Assembly: GCA_030426765.1 (NCBI GenBank)
Contig: JAUHXV010000013.1
Coordinates: forward strand, 1 to 62,822
Direction of reading: 5' to 3'
Length of the DNA stretch: 62,822 nucleotides
DNA from: Bacteroidia bacterium
GTDB lineage: Bacteria > Bacteroidota > Bacteroidia > Chitinophagales > Saprospiraceae
Shown here: positions 18,819 to 28,342 of the stretch, one piece after another
Position numbering within the stretch: the first letter of the stretch is position 1
Layout: each line of letters begins with the position of its first letter
The notes under the pieces: model-generated
What the model was told of the DNA's origin: nothing
What the model saw: the letters and a program-made list of their open reading frames with translations, nothing else
The model's database searches: none
Translations under genes and position numbers: made by a program

Positions 18819-19673
18819 TTAACCCCATGTGTTGAGGTCGGTGATGATTCCCATGGAAACGAGTCGTATATAGATATCAGCGAGCATGATCCAGATCAGG
18901 CTCACCCAGGCGAAAAATTCGTGACGTCGATTGAGCCAACCCACGATTTTGCCATTTTCATGTGAAACATTTCCGGCCAGGCTGCAGGAATAACAATCTC
19001 TGCTGCCACTGACCAGATGTCGAATGGAGTGACATCCAAAGGTGTAACACGCGAGGAAAATGGGATTGAGCAGGATAAAGATTGAACCTACACCAATCCC
19101 GAATTCACCTCCTCTGAAAAAGGAAAGGTAGGCGTCATAGAAAAAAACGATGATGTACATCACGGCGAAGTACATCGTGATGCGGTGAACATTCTGCACC
19201 AGCATTAAACCTGTTTCGCCTTTGTAACCACTCTTGCCTTTTCTGGGCAATGCCCCTACAGCACAAGCGGGAGGCGTACCCGTAAAGGCACGGTAGTAGG
19301 CTTTGCGATAATAGTAACATGTAAATCGAAAGATGCCGGGAATGGCAAGAATGAGGAGGGAAGGTGAAGGTGGAATCCAACGAGGCCACCAATCCGGCCA
19401 GCTTCCTAATAAAGCATGTTCAATAGGTGCTGCACCCGCTACACCTTCTTTAATAAAAATGAGTGGTGAATAGAAAGGTGCCAGATATCCGCCAAACCCA
19501 TCTTGTCCGGCACTGTACCAGTAGAAATCGGCTTGCCAGGCGGACCAGAACCCATATATGAGAAAAGTTGTGAGGCCAAAAACTACCAGTCCGGGATAGA
19601 GCCACCATTTGTCTTTTCGCAGTGTTTGACCAAATCCTCTGGTGTGGATGTCAACAGTCGTGTGTGCCGGCAT
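18819..19673 (-). CDS. sdhC: Succinate dehydrogenase cytochrome b subunit
   Basis: 284 residues with about five hydrophobic helices, the large single-subunit form found in Bacteroidota; no separate sdhD is present. Candidate haem-ligand histidines lie in 'LVQNVHRITMYF' and 'CHSIRHLVSG'. It anchors SdhAB and reduces menaquinone. First gene of the operon. Confidence 0.9.
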   Translation of the reverse strand: MPAHTTVDIHTRGFGQTLRKDKWWLYPGLVVFGLTTFLIYGFWSAWQADFYWYSAGQDGFGGYLAPFYSPLIFIKEGVAGAAPIEHALLGSWPDWWPRWIPPSPSLLILAIPGIFRFTCYYYRKAYYRAFTGTPPACAVGALPRKGKSGYKGETGLMLVQNVHRITMYFAVMYIIVFFYDAYLSFFRGGEFGIGVGSIFILLNPIFLACYTFGCHSIRHLVSGSRDCYSCSLAGNVSHENGKIVGWLNRRHEFFAWVSLIWIMLADIYIRLVSMGIITDLNTWG

Positions 19674-19794
19674 GTGGTTTTTGGTTTTGTTTTACTTGAC
19701 AGCGTTCTGTTAAGTTACTACAAACTCATTAGAAAACAGAATTTAAGGGTAAAAAATGAAATCGCACCTCGCGACGGATGCTTCCTTTTGAGGC

Positions 19795-20337
19795 TTACCC
19801 GGGCATCCCGGTATCATACCCGTCCAGACTTACCGTGTTTTTTTCCTGCCAGTATGCTTCGATTTTTTCCTGGCCTTTATTTTCCGCCCAGGCGGTTAGC
19901 GTCGGTCTTTCTTCCTTGAACTCCATAAACGGTACGGCAAATCCACATGAGGTCTGCACCAGGTCTATCTCCATATCAATGATCTGTCTCGCGCCCAGGA
20001 GAGGCGGAAAGTGTGGGGCATATTTTTCAAACACAGCATCACCGGGATGATAGATTTTCGCATGGCCATACAAGCGGAGGATAAGTGGTTTGCCTTCGAA
20101 TGCGCAAAACATGATCGTCATGCGATCGTGTTCGAGGAGATGCGCCGCGGTCTCGTTGCCACTCCCTGTAAGATTAAGCCAAACGATTCGCTGCGGATCG
20201 ATGATCCTGAACGTATCCATTCCTTTGGGTGAAACATTGATGGTTCCTTCTGCCCTTGCCGTGCCCACGAAGAATATTTTTTGATCCATGATAAACTCCT
20301 GCAGGGGAGTGGATAGTTCAGTCATTCGCTTTCCCAT
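19795..20337 (-). CDS. Pyridoxamine 5'-phosphate oxidase-fold (FMN-binding split-barrel) protein
   Basis: 180 residues (176 if the second in-frame ATG at 20325 is used). The N-terminal 'FFVGTARAEGTINVSPKGM' and 'RIVWLNLTGSGNETAAHL' mark the PNPOx-like flavin-binding split barrel of the small stand-alone type. These proteins usually bind FMN or F420-like cofactors; the substrate is unknown. No obvious operon partner. Confidence 0.85.
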   Translation of the reverse strand: MGKRMTELSTPLQEFIMDQKIFFVGTARAEGTINVSPKGMDTFRIIDPQRIVWLNLTGSGNETAAHLLEHDRMTIMFCAFEGKPLILRLYGHAKIYHPGDAVFEKYAPHFPPLLGARQIIDMEIDLVQTSCGFAVPFMEFKEERPTLTAWAENKGQEKIEAYWQEKNTVSLDGYDTGMPG

Positions 20338-20382
20338 AAAACAGATGTGTTTGGATGAATATCAGATTAAAAAACGCAAAAC

Positions 20383-20832
20383 TCATTTCGAATATTCCAT
20401 AAGATACAAATGATATCCTTCGGCCCAGTGATTTTCAACGACGTTGAGTAGTTTGAATCCCATTTTCTGATAGTATCGGTCTGTCAGCTGAGATGTCCGA
20501 ACGATGATCTTCCGGATATCCGGCATCGCTTTCAGCTTGTCAATTCTGTATTGCAGCAGTCTGCTCCCCAAAGATTGCTTTTGAAAATCCGGATGTATCA
20601 TGTCCCAGCTGATGATACCTGTTGTCTTTTCATCTTCATAGTTGATTCCGCCACACCCCACCGGCACATCATCCACACAAATCACAAAGTAGTCTTCAGT
20701 TCCGTGATCAAGGTATTGGTCAAACCCCTCTTCTTCCTCCGGTGCGAAGTAGGCAGGTGAGTTGAGTCGCAGGATTGTGATGAGAGCTGTCTTGTCCTTG
20801 GGGTGATATGGGCGAATGGTGGGTTGAGACAT
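20383..20832 (-). CDS. GNAT-family N-acetyltransferase
   Basis: 149 residues from the ATG at 20832 (MSQPTIRPYHPKD); an alternative ATG lies 21 bp upstream. The frame stays open for another ~280 bp, but that part runs through a palindromic element and is not coding-like. The acetyl-CoA-binding stretch 'DFQKQSLGSRLLQYRIDKLK' and the final 'YQKMGFKLL' are GNAT signatures. Acceptor unknown. Confidence 0.85.
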   Translation of the reverse strand: MSQPTIRPYHPKDKTALITILRLNSPAYFAPEEEEGFDQYLDHGTEDYFVICVDDVPVGCGGINYEDEKTTGIISWDMIHPDFQKQSLGSRLLQYRIDKLKAMPDIRKIIVRTSQLTDRYYQKMGFKLLNVVENHWAEGYHLYLMEYSK

Positions 20833-21221
20833 GTTTGTGTAACCTTTGTCCATCACTAATTTCGGATTTATTTTAGACCTGAGACTTGTTAGCGTAGAGC
20901 AGAAGGCTGAGTGCGTAGAGGAATCATTGATCTGGCTTAAAGAAGCACATCCACATCTGCTTCTTTGGAAACCCCCTCGTTCTGCGAACGATCCCCCTCT
21001 AAAAGGGGATACTTTTCCTTGAGACAGATGGTGCTGCTTCTCAAAACAGGGGGGTCTCCGTGACTCAGAAAAGTTAGTATTACTTAGCGTGCGGCTTCTT
21101 TGCGGACACAAAAAAAGCAGGATTAACTGATACCAAGCTCTTTCTCTTTTCTGCCTTTTCCTCTTTTAAGCCCAAAACAAACCTGAAAATAGACAAATCC
21201 CTCGCTAAACCTTAAACCCTC
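20833..21221. other. 389-bp intergenic region with a structured element
   Basis: No gene is supported. The middle (20967-21059) folds as a cloverleaf-like set of inverted repeats (listed separately). The part next to the nucleotidyltransferase stop (21100-21221) is AT-rich with no recognised signal. Confidence 0.6.
20967..21059. repeat. Cloverleaf-like palindromic element
   Basis: Outer arms GGAAACCCCCT (20967-20977) and AGGGGGGTCTCC (21048-21059) pair with one mismatch and one bulge. They enclose three hairpins: CGTTC-tgc-GAACG (20978-20990), ATCCCC-ctctaaaa-GGGGAT (20991-21010) and TTGAG/CTCAA (21019-21044). The first two abut each other and the outer stem without spacer bases. Confidence 0.7.
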
Positions 21222-22139
21222 TTATCCCCAAAGATCCTTCCCGTACACGCCTGCATCAATTAACTTGTTGAGCCTGTCACTGACAAAGTCCTTGTCTTCG
21301 CGATAGGTGACGCCAAACCACTCAGCATCACAAGTCAACACGCGTGTCTGTCGCTCTTTAGTTTGAATGAGTGTATCAATGAGCTTAGGGATATAATATT
21401 CGGACTTGAGTTCCTGGCCGAATTCTGAGAGGAAGAGGCCAAATTCTTTTTCGAAGTAATCAAAGTAAGAGGGAAAGAATCCCCACATATTCATGGAAAC
21501 GGGTGTGTCGGGAGAGAGCGTTCGTGTTTCTCCGTTCTCACCGGGAAATGAAATAACTCCATCCGCATTTCGGCTGATCTTTGTGCATTCTTCGACACCG
21601 GTAAGATAGTCGTTGGCATCTTTCTGGCAGACACCGCGATTAACTGTGCCATGTTCGGAAAGGGTATTGTTGAGTTTGTAGCCCACCACCGCGTATTCTT
21701 CTTTCTCTTTTTCTGAGGTCAGAAAGTTATAGAGAATCTGGTAGGATTCCGGTCCGTAATAGTCGTCCGCATTGATCACAGCAAACGGACCTTCAATCAC
21801 ATCGTGTGCCACCCAAATGGCATGCGCTGTTCCCCAGGGACGCTCACGATCTGGCGAAGGTGTAAAATGCAAAGGCAGATTATCCAGTTCCTGATAGACA
21901 TAGTCAGCATCCATTCGGCCTTTCAGTTTTGGACCAAACGCTTCTTTAAATTTTTCCGCAAAATGTTCTCGTATGATAAACACCACATGATTAAAACCGG
22001 CGCGATGCGCATCATACAAACTATAGTCGATGATCGTCTCCCCGTTTGGGCCAAACGCATCCATTTGTTTTAATCCTCCGTACCGGCTTCCCATGCCGGC
22101 CGCCAGTACTACGAGTGAAACTTTTTTCTGTTCTGTCAT
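21222..22139 (-). CDS. Sugar-phosphate nucleotidyltransferase family protein
   Basis: 305 residues. The N-terminus 'LVVLAAGMGSRYGGLKQMDA' is the NTP-transferase phosphate-binding signature, with 'FAVINADDYYG' as the metal-binding motif. The family adds an NMP to a sugar or other phosphate in the cytoplasm; the substrate is not evident. It follows the TPR membrane protein gene by 18 bp on the same strand, so they are probably co-transcribed. Confidence 0.85.
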   Translation of the reverse strand: MTEQKKVSLVVLAAGMGSRYGGLKQMDAFGPNGETIIDYSLYDAHRAGFNHVVFIIREHFAEKFKEAFGPKLKGRMDADYVYQELDNLPLHFTPSPDRERPWGTAHAIWVAHDVIEGPFAVINADDYYGPESYQILYNFLTSEKEKEEYAVVGYKLNNTLSEHGTVNRGVCQKDANDYLTGVEECTKISRNADGVISFPGENGETRTLSPDTPVSMNMWGFFPSYFDYFEKEFGLFLSEFGQELKSEYYIPKLIDTLIQTKERQTRVLTCDAEWFGVTYREDKDFVSDRLNKLIDAGVYGKDLWG

Positions 22140-22157
22140 TCCTTTTTTATTCTGTTC

Positions 22158-23978
22158 TTATTGCACGCCAATCAATTCACCGTAAGAAGGATCAATGGGG
22201 TACCCAAGTTGCTTTGCTTGTAACGCATACTTCCGCGCTTCATCCTGATTGCCCATCATATAATAACAGCGAGAAAGATTGAGATGATAAGAACCGTTTT
22301 GTGGGTTTATGCCAATCGCTTGCTGAAAATCAGCACTGGCGTTTTGGTATTGTTTGAGTTTGTTGAAGTAGAGCACACCCCGATTGTTGTAGTACTCGGG
22401 TTTGTTTGGATAGCGCTGGATCAATGTCGAATAGTTCGCAACTGCGCCATCAAAATCCTTAGTAGCGTCTTGTGCGCGTGCGACTAAAAACAATCCCGCT
22501 TCTTTTTGCGGATACAACGAGACAAATTTCCTTGCGTCGGCAAGCGCTTTCTCTCCTTCTTTGTTTTCCAAATAAGCGCGCGATCTCCACTCCAATGCAT
22601 CGGCGTAGTTAGGATCAATCTCGAGTGTTCGACTAAGGTGTTCAATTACCTGGGGCCACTCTTCCTGATCGTAGAGATTTAATCCTTTGTTTGTCCAGGC
22701 ACGCGTGCTTTCGGGATAATGGGTCAAAACATCCGCCCAGAGTGTCTGGCTGTCTTTCCAGACCGAAATGCGGTTCCAGGTAAGAAAACAAAGCACCAGT
22801 ATCCACGCGACACCAAGTCCCACAATTGGTTTTTTATATTTCGACCATTCCCCTTCCAGACGTGGTATGATCTCCATCCCCAGCATGAAGAAGATACTGA
22901 TGTAAGGCACATACGTATAGCGTTCTGCGACGACAGCATTACCGATAGAGATCAGTTGCAGAACGAGAATTAGATTGATGAGATAGAATCCGAAGCCAAA
23001 CAATACATTTCGGTTTCGCACCTTCCATGCCAGTATCGCTACACCAATAATGGAAACTGCAGTTGCGAGATAATAAAGAACAGAAATGCTATTGGGAAAA
23101 GGATGCAAGGCCGAAAGCGGGTAGGGGACAATCACTTTTAATAAATACCAGCAAACGCCAAACCCGGCAAATGAAATGCGATCCGCAATGCTGTGGAGTT
23201 CAACGGACGCAACAGCTCGTTCTGATTGAATGGATAACGTGGCATAGGCAAATATCCCGGCCAGAATAAACAGTGGAATCTTTTCTATGATCCATTTCCA
23301 GGACCACTCTCGTTTCATGTAATAATCAATGGCCAGCAAAGAAGCTGGCAGCACAATCGCCGCAGGTTTGCACAGGAGAGACAAACCACCGAGCACCGTG
23401 ACCACTGCGAGATGTTTCATTTGTTTCGTCTGCACATAGCGCACGTAGACGATCATCGCCAAAACATAAAATAAGGTGTACAACAGATCTTTACGTTCGG
23501 AAATCCAGGCAACGGACTCTACATGCATTGGATGGATGCCAAACAATAAAGCGACAAACAAACTGACCCATTTATTTCCAGAGGACAGGCGCCAGATAAA
23601 CCAGAAGACAAGGGCGGTATTGATCAGGTGCAGAATAACGCTGGTCAGGTGATACGACATCGGATTTAGCTCTGCCATCTGATAATTCAATGCCAGACTG
23701 AGAATCGTCAATGGGTGATAATTGGACACCACCGGCGTGGAAAAAATCGCTTTCAGACCTTCGCCACTTAAATCACGTAATAACTGATTATTGGTTACGT
23801 AGAGGACATCATCCCAGTTGGTAAACCCATTGCTAAGAGCCGGGATAAAGAGCACAAGTGTAATGGTCAGCGCGGGAATTGCAAAGATCCAATTGACTTT
23901 TTGAGTTTTGGATCTTCGGGAGGTGGTAGCGGGGCTCGCTTTTGGTTTAGCGACTTGTTTCTTGCGTTTTTTGGCCAT
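22158..23978 (-). CDS. Multi-pass membrane protein with C-terminal tetratricopeptide repeats
   Basis: 606 residues from the ATG at 23978 (MAKKRKKQVAK). A basic N-terminal tail is followed by about eleven hydrophobic segments (residues ~30-410) resembling the GT39/TMTC-like glycosyltransferase core ('FTNWDDVLYVTNNQLL', with an acidic DD in the first loop). Several TPR units follow ('TRAWTNKGLNLYDQEEWPQV', 'YYNNRGVLYFNKLKQYQN'). TMTC-like proteins are suspected or known O-mannosyltransferases in animals; the bacterial role is open. The nucleotidyltransferase is next downstream. Confidence 0.8.
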   Translation of the reverse strand: MAKKRKKQVAKPKASPATTSRRSKTQKVNWIFAIPALTITLVLFIPALSNGFTNWDDVLYVTNNQLLRDLSGEGLKAIFSTPVVSNYHPLTILSLALNYQMAELNPMSYHLTSVILHLINTALVFWFIWRLSSGNKWVSLFVALLFGIHPMHVESVAWISERKDLLYTLFYVLAMIVYVRYVQTKQMKHLAVVTVLGGLSLLCKPAAIVLPASLLAIDYYMKREWSWKWIIEKIPLFILAGIFAYATLSIQSERAVASVELHSIADRISFAGFGVCWYLLKVIVPYPLSALHPFPNSISVLYYLATAVSIIGVAILAWKVRNRNVLFGFGFYLINLILVLQLISIGNAVVAERYTYVPYISIFFMLGMEIIPRLEGEWSKYKKPIVGLGVAWILVLCFLTWNRISVWKDSQTLWADVLTHYPESTRAWTNKGLNLYDQEEWPQVIEHLSRTLEIDPNYADALEWRSRAYLENKEGEKALADARKFVSLYPQKEAGLFLVARAQDATKDFDGAVANYSTLIQRYPNKPEYYNNRGVLYFNKLKQYQNASADFQQAIGINPQNGSYHLNLSRCYYMMGNQDEARKYALQAKQLGYPIDPSYGELIGVQ

Positions 23979-24152
23979 AATCGTGCGTGGCCCAAAATTA
24001 AAAGAAAATGGCGGGAATGGAAGTGATCTCAATGTCAATTCTCTCACTGCGATGGTCAGCTTCCATTCCTTTGATAATCAGTGGTTGAGCGTCAGGATGT
24101 CCGGATATCAAATATGATGGCGTGTCAAAACGTTTGTACCTGAGGCTTTTCG

Positions 24153-24160
24153 TATTTTTG
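24153..24160 (+). promoter_or_regulatory. Bacteroidota -7 promoter element of rpe
   Basis: TATTTTTG matches TAnnTTTG and lies 49 bp upstream of the rpe ATG. Confidence 0.4.
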
Positions 24161-24209
24161 CCGTATTCAGCTCGTGGTGTCATAGTGAGCTGTCAACGAA
24201 AACAGATTC

Positions 24210-24899
24210 ATGAAAAAATCCCCTCATCTCATTGCCCCATCGATTCTATCCGCTGATTTTGGCCATTTGGATACAACCATCGACCTGATCAATGACAGTG
24301 AGGCAGATTGGTTTCACGTAGATGTCATGGATGGAATGTTCGTCCCGAATATCAGTTTTGGTTTCCCGGTCATGGAAGCATTGCAACGTCGAGCGGAGAA
24401 ACCACTGGATGTCCATCTGATGATCGAAGGGCCGGAGCGATATATTGAGCGATTTCGTCAGTTAGGGGCTCACGTGATTACAGTGCATTACGAAGCCTGC
24501 CCCCATTTGCACCGCACTATTTATCAGATCAAAGAAACAGGTGCTCTTGCAGGTGTGGCGATCAATCCCCATACACCAGTGTCGTTGCTTAAAGATGTTC
24601 TCGCAGATGTCGACCTGATCCTGATCATGTCTGTCAATCCGGGATACGGAGGACAAAAATTTATTTATCAGAGCATTCCTAAAATAGCAGAACTGAAGCA
24701 AATGCTGGTGGAGCGAAATCTCAATCCGTATATCGAAGTCGATGGGGGCATAGGGCTGCAAAACGCTGAACGTGTGCTTCAGGCTGGAGCGAATGTCCTG
24801 GTGTCCGGAAGTGCGATGCTTTCTGCTGATGACCCCATGGATGCCATGAAGCGGCTCAAAGGCATTGGGGCTGAATCATTTAAAAATATCCAGGCTTGA
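24210..24899 (+). CDS. rpe: Ribulose-phosphate 3-epimerase
   Basis: 229 residues. Signatures are 'APSILSADFGHLDTTIDLIN', 'WFHVDVMDGMFVPNISFG' and 'LIMSVNPGYGGQKFI', with 'IEVDGGIGLQNA' near the C-terminus. It interconverts ribulose-5-phosphate and xylulose-5-phosphate in the pentose phosphate pathway. Its TGA overlaps the TTG start of the following TonB receptor gene, an unexpected pairing. Confidence 0.97.
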   Translation: MKKSPHLIAPSILSADFGHLDTTIDLINDSEADWFHVDVMDGMFVPNISFGFPVMEALQRRAEKPLDVHLMIEGPERYIERFRQLGAHVITVHYEACPHLHRTIYQIKETGALAGVAINPHTPVSLLKDVLADVDLILIMSVNPGYGGQKFIYQSIPKIAELKQMLVERNLNPYIEVDGGIGLQNAERVLQAGANVLVSGSAMLSADDPMDAMKRLKGIGAESFKNIQA

Positions 24900-27415
24900 A
24901 AATTTTCCGTTTCGGAATTGTACTGAGCCTGATTTCAGTGCTTTGCCTTTCCGGTATTCAGGCACAGGAAATCGCAACGGTTACAGGCGTTGTCTCCGAC
25001 TCGCGGGATAATGCGGCAATTGAATTTGTAAGCGTGATTGATGCCTCACGCAATGTAGTAGCCAACTCCGAAGTAAACGGATTATATGAAATCACGATCC
25101 CGGCCGGAAAAAGTATCCTCCTGCAATTCAGGCGCACAGGATATAATCCGGAAGATCGCACTGTAGGTCCATTACAAAAGGGTGAACGATTGTCACTTGA
25201 TGTGCAGATGACGGCAGTTAAAACCGAGATGGAAGTAATCGTCACAGATACGCGCCTGGAAGATGCGGGTATGATTCGGGAAACCACCGAGGCGATAAAA
25301 TTGATGCCAAGCACAACCGGTAATCTCGAATCGCTTCTTCCTTATATCGCGTTAGGAACTTCCAGTGGGACAGGTGGCGAGCTCACTTCTCAGTACAATG
25401 TGCGGGGTGGAAACTACGACGAAAATCTTGTCTATGTCAATGACTTTCTAATCTACAGGCCACTCTTGATTCGAACGGGAAACCAGGAAGGATTGAGTCT
25501 TCCGAATCCGGATCTGACACGCGACCTGAGTTTTTCTTCAGGTGGGTTTGAAGCCCGCTATGGGGATAAACTTTCTTCAGTCATGGATGTGCGTTATAAA
25601 CTCCCGGACAGTCTTCGGGGCTCTCTTTCGCTGAGTTTGCTAGGCGCATCCGGTCATCTGGAAGGAAGTGTGCCGGTCGGCAAAGATGGCTTCCGCAAAT
25701 GGCGCTATCTGGTAGGCGTTCGATACAAGACATCTGCTTATCTGCTGGGCTCACTGGATGTCAAAGGAGAATATATCCCGTCTTTTACCGATTACCAGGT
25801 GTACACTACGCTTGATCTGTCTCGTAGCTGGCAGCTTGGTCTTATGGCCAATATCAATCGGAGTAAATATGATTTCGTTCCGGTGAGCGCTGAGACAGCC
25901 ACCGGTCTCATCACCTTTGCCCTCAGACTGACCACTGAATTTGAAGGAGCGGAAAGCGATTTGTTTGTCAACGGCATGACGGGGGTAGCGCTTTCGTATG
26001 TCCCGGACCGAAAGAAAAATCCGCTCTTCCTTAAGTTCCTAGTTTCGGGCTACAAGAGTACGGAACAGGAAAATCTGGATATCATCGGGCAATATCGCCT
26101 GAGCCAGATCGAAACCAGCCTCAATGATCCGGATGCCGGTGAGGAAGTGGCTTTGCTCGGGTCCGGTACCCAACAGGTGTACAGTCGAAACCTGCTTCAG
26201 GCTGGCATCCTCACCACGGAAGTGAAAGGCGGCATCGAACTTCAGAAAAGTCCGCTTGAGTCAAACTTTATTCAGGCCGGATTGAAGTTCACCTACCAGG
26301 ATATTTCCGATAAAATCCATGAATGGGAGCGACTCGATTCAGCGGGGTTTTCACTGCCGTATGAGTCGGAAGGATTGGAGCTGCTGTATGTTTTGAATTC
26401 ACGACGCGACCTGCTCTCTTCAGTGTACAGTGGTTTTTTACAAAACACCTATACGAAGCAATACAGAAGTGGTCGTGAGTTGCGGTTCACGGCAGGGGTT
26501 CGTACCACCTATACCGATGTCAATAACGAGTTTTTAGTCAGTCCGAGATTTCAATTTACCTACTCCCCGATTTCGCGCAAGGCGTTTCGTTTTGCATTGG
26601 GCTGGTATGCACAACCACCGTTTTACAGAGAATTGCGTATGCCCGATGGAGTCGTTAATACCGATGCGCTGGCGCAAAAATCTTTTCAGGTACTGGCGGG
26701 ATATAGTGTTGATTTCGGACCTCAGGGAACACATGGACCAAAGTTCAAGCTAATCATCGAAGCCTACTACAAATCGCTTTGGGATCTCATCTCTTATGAG
26801 GTGGATAATGTGCGCATCCGATATGCGGGTGAAAATAATGCCACCGGCTATCTCGCGGGAATTGATTTTCGCATCAATGGTGAACTCGTTCCCGGTGCCG
26901 ATTCATGGGTCAACCTTTCTTTTTTAACTGCTCGGGAATCTCTCGATGGTGTTCAGCATCTGGACAGGGAAGTAGGCCAGGAAGAGGGCGTTCCTGTCGA
27001 TTATGTCCCTCGTCCCACGGATCAGTTTATGAATCTCAATGTCTTTTTCCAGGATTACCTGCCGGACAATGAGAATTTCAGGGTGCACCTTAATCTATCC
27101 ATAGGTACCGGTTTGCCATTTGGTATCAAGGACAACAATATCGTGTATCGAAATCCTTATCGGTATAAGCCTTATCACCGCGTGGATGTAGGGTTTTCGT
27201 TTCGCCTGTGGAGCAGGGCCTGGGAGCAGAAAAGGCCCAAAAGCGTGTTTCGACCTACCCGGGACAGCTGGATGAGCCTCGAAATCTACAATTTGCTGCA
27301 GGTGCGCAATGAAGCGAGCCGGACATGGGTAAAAACCGTGTTTCAGCAGCAATATGCGATCCCCAACTACCTGAGTTCCAGAAGGATAAATCTGAAATTC
27401 CGATTTGAATTTTAG
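24896..27415 (+). CDS. TonB-dependent outer-membrane receptor with carboxypeptidase-regulatory domain
   Basis: 839 residues starting at TTG (24896), which overlaps the rpe stop (TTGA). This start is needed to give the signal peptide ending 'LCLSGIQAQ'. A carboxypeptidase-regulatory-like domain follows ('VTGVVSDSRDNAAIEFVSV'), then the plug ('QYNVRGGNYDENLVYVNDF') and a beta-barrel ending in the aromatic 'LKFRFEF'. It is shorter than SusC and has no SusD neighbour, so it more likely imports metal chelates, vitamins or peptides; substrate unknown. Expression is probably coupled to rpe by translation. Confidence 0.92.
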   Translation: MKIFRFGIVLSLISVLCLSGIQAQEIATVTGVVSDSRDNAAIEFVSVIDASRNVVANSEVNGLYEITIPAGKSILLQFRRTGYNPEDRTVGPLQKGERLSLDVQMTAVKTEMEVIVTDTRLEDAGMIRETTEAIKLMPSTTGNLESLLPYIALGTSSGTGGELTSQYNVRGGNYDENLVYVNDFLIYRPLLIRTGNQEGLSLPNPDLTRDLSFSSGGFEARYGDKLSSVMDVRYKLPDSLRGSLSLSLLGASGHLEGSVPVGKDGFRKWRYLVGVRYKTSAYLLGSLDVKGEYIPSFTDYQVYTTLDLSRSWQLGLMANINRSKYDFVPVSAETATGLITFALRLTTEFEGAESDLFVNGMTGVALSYVPDRKKNPLFLKFLVSGYKSTEQENLDIIGQYRLSQIETSLNDPDAGEEVALLGSGTQQVYSRNLLQAGILTTEVKGGIELQKSPLESNFIQAGLKFTYQDISDKIHEWERLDSAGFSLPYESEGLELLYVLNSRRDLLSSVYSGFLQNTYTKQYRSGRELRFTAGVRTTYTDVNNEFLVSPRFQFTYSPISRKAFRFALGWYAQPPFYRELRMPDGVVNTDALAQKSFQVLAGYSVDFGPQGTHGPKFKLIIEAYYKSLWDLISYEVDNVRIRYAGENNATGYLAGIDFRINGELVPGADSWVNLSFLTARESLDGVQHLDREVGQEEGVPVDYVPRPTDQFMNLNVFFQDYLPDNENFRVHLNLSIGTGLPFGIKDNNIVYRNPYRYKPYHRVDVGFSFRLWSRAWEQKRPKSVFRPTRDSWMSLEIYNLLQVRNEASRTWVKTVFQQQYAIPNYLSSRRINLKFRFEF

Positions 27416-27521
27416 TCGGACAAAATCTCTTTGAGCACATCCGATGGGTGGTACCTCCTCCTGAGCGGGTAGATCAGCGGTCATCCAGTGGTTATTTTTT
27501 CGGAAATCAGGAAGTTCCCTG

Positions 27522-27529
27522 TATCTTTG
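27522..27529 (+). promoter_or_regulatory. Bacteroidota -7 promoter element of rpsP
   Basis: TATCTTTG matches TAnnTTTG and lies 76 bp upstream of the rpsP ATG. Confidence 0.55.
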
Positions 27530-27605
27530 GCCCCGTTAAAAACCGGTAGTTCACTTGTGACAGAGACCGGCAAGGTATTTTAACCACTAAATTTTAACCT
27601 AAACA

Positions 27606-28262
27606 ATGGCAGTAAAAATCAGACTCCAGCGTCACGGACGCAAACAAGCTCCTCTCTATCACATCGTTATAGCCGATGCCAGAGCTCCAAGAGATGGTAG
27701 TTTTATCGAAAGAATCGGTACCTACAATCCCATGACCCGACCAGCTACGATCGAAGTTGATCGTATGAAGGCGTTTGAATGGCTCAAAAATGGTGCGCAA
27801 CCTACTGATACGGTTCGCGCGATTCTTCGCTTTAAAGGCGTAATGTACTATAAGCACCTCCAGCGCGGGGTGGCTAAAGGCGCAATGACCGCCGAAGATG
27901 CGGAAATGAAATTCAGAGCCTGGGTCGATGAGAAGGAAGCCAAGATCATGGCTCGCGTCAAGGCTACGCAGGATGAGCGCAAAGCACGTGCGGAAGAGAT
28001 CTCCGGAAAAGCAAAAGCAGTGAAGCAAAAGAAAGAGGATACTCCGGTAGAGGATGAACTCGTCAATGTAGATCTCGCTGCTCAGGCTGCTGCAGAAACG
28101 GAAGGCGAAGCTGAAGCTACGGCTGAAGCATCCGCAACTGAAGAAGCATCAGCAACTGAAGAAGCACCTGCTGCCGAAGAAACACCTGCTGCTGAAGAAG
28201 CACCTGCTGCTGAAGAGGCGCCGGCAGAAGAAGAGAAAAAAGAAACTGCACCGGAAGAATAA
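27606..28262 (+). CDS. rpsP: 30S ribosomal protein S16 with long Ala/Glu-rich C-terminal tail
   Basis: 218 residues, against about 80-100 in most bacteria. Residues 1-85 are canonical S16 ('[20 protein letters not shown]', '[13 protein letters not shown]'). A charged helical extension rich in Lys/Glu/Ala follows to about 155. The last ~60 residues are low-complexity, with a six-residue unit [12 protein letters not shown] repeated (DNA 28124-28233). S16 assembles into the 30S body. Long acidic tails on S16 are known in some Bacteroidota; their role is unclear. No rimM or trmD neighbour is present. Confidence 0.95.
   Translation: MAVKIRLQRHGRKQAPLYHIVIADARAPRDGSFIERIGTYNPMTRPATIEVDRMKAFEWLKNGAQPTDTVRAILRFKGVMYYKHLQRGVAKGAMTAEDAEMKFRAWVDEKEAKIMARVKATQDERKARAEEISGKAKAVKQKKEDTPVEDELVNVDLAAQAAAETEGEAEATAEASATEEASATEEAPAAEETPAAEEAPAAEEAPAEEEKKETAPEE
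28124..28233 (+). repeat. 18-bp tandem coding repeats in the rpsP tail
   Basis: Imperfect 18-bp units encoding E-E-A-(P/S)-A-(A/T) are repeated about six times, e.g. GCTGAAGAAGCACCTGCT. The array could change length by slippage in frame. Confidence 0.8.
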
Positions 28263-28342
28263 TCTCCTTTCTGCAGTGAATTGCCAAAGAGCTGATGCAA
28301 ATCACCTCTTTGTATAGTGAAATTTTGGTTTAAAGAATCTTA

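Noticed and set aside
20833-21111. Upstream extension of the GNAT gene
   Set aside because: The added ~90 residues come from the cloverleaf element and are low-complexity; the domain starts at the ATG at 20832.
28124-28233. Sequencing or assembly artefact in the rpsP repeats
   Set aside because: The units carry different silent and amino-acid changes and stay in frame, as expected for a real low-complexity tail.
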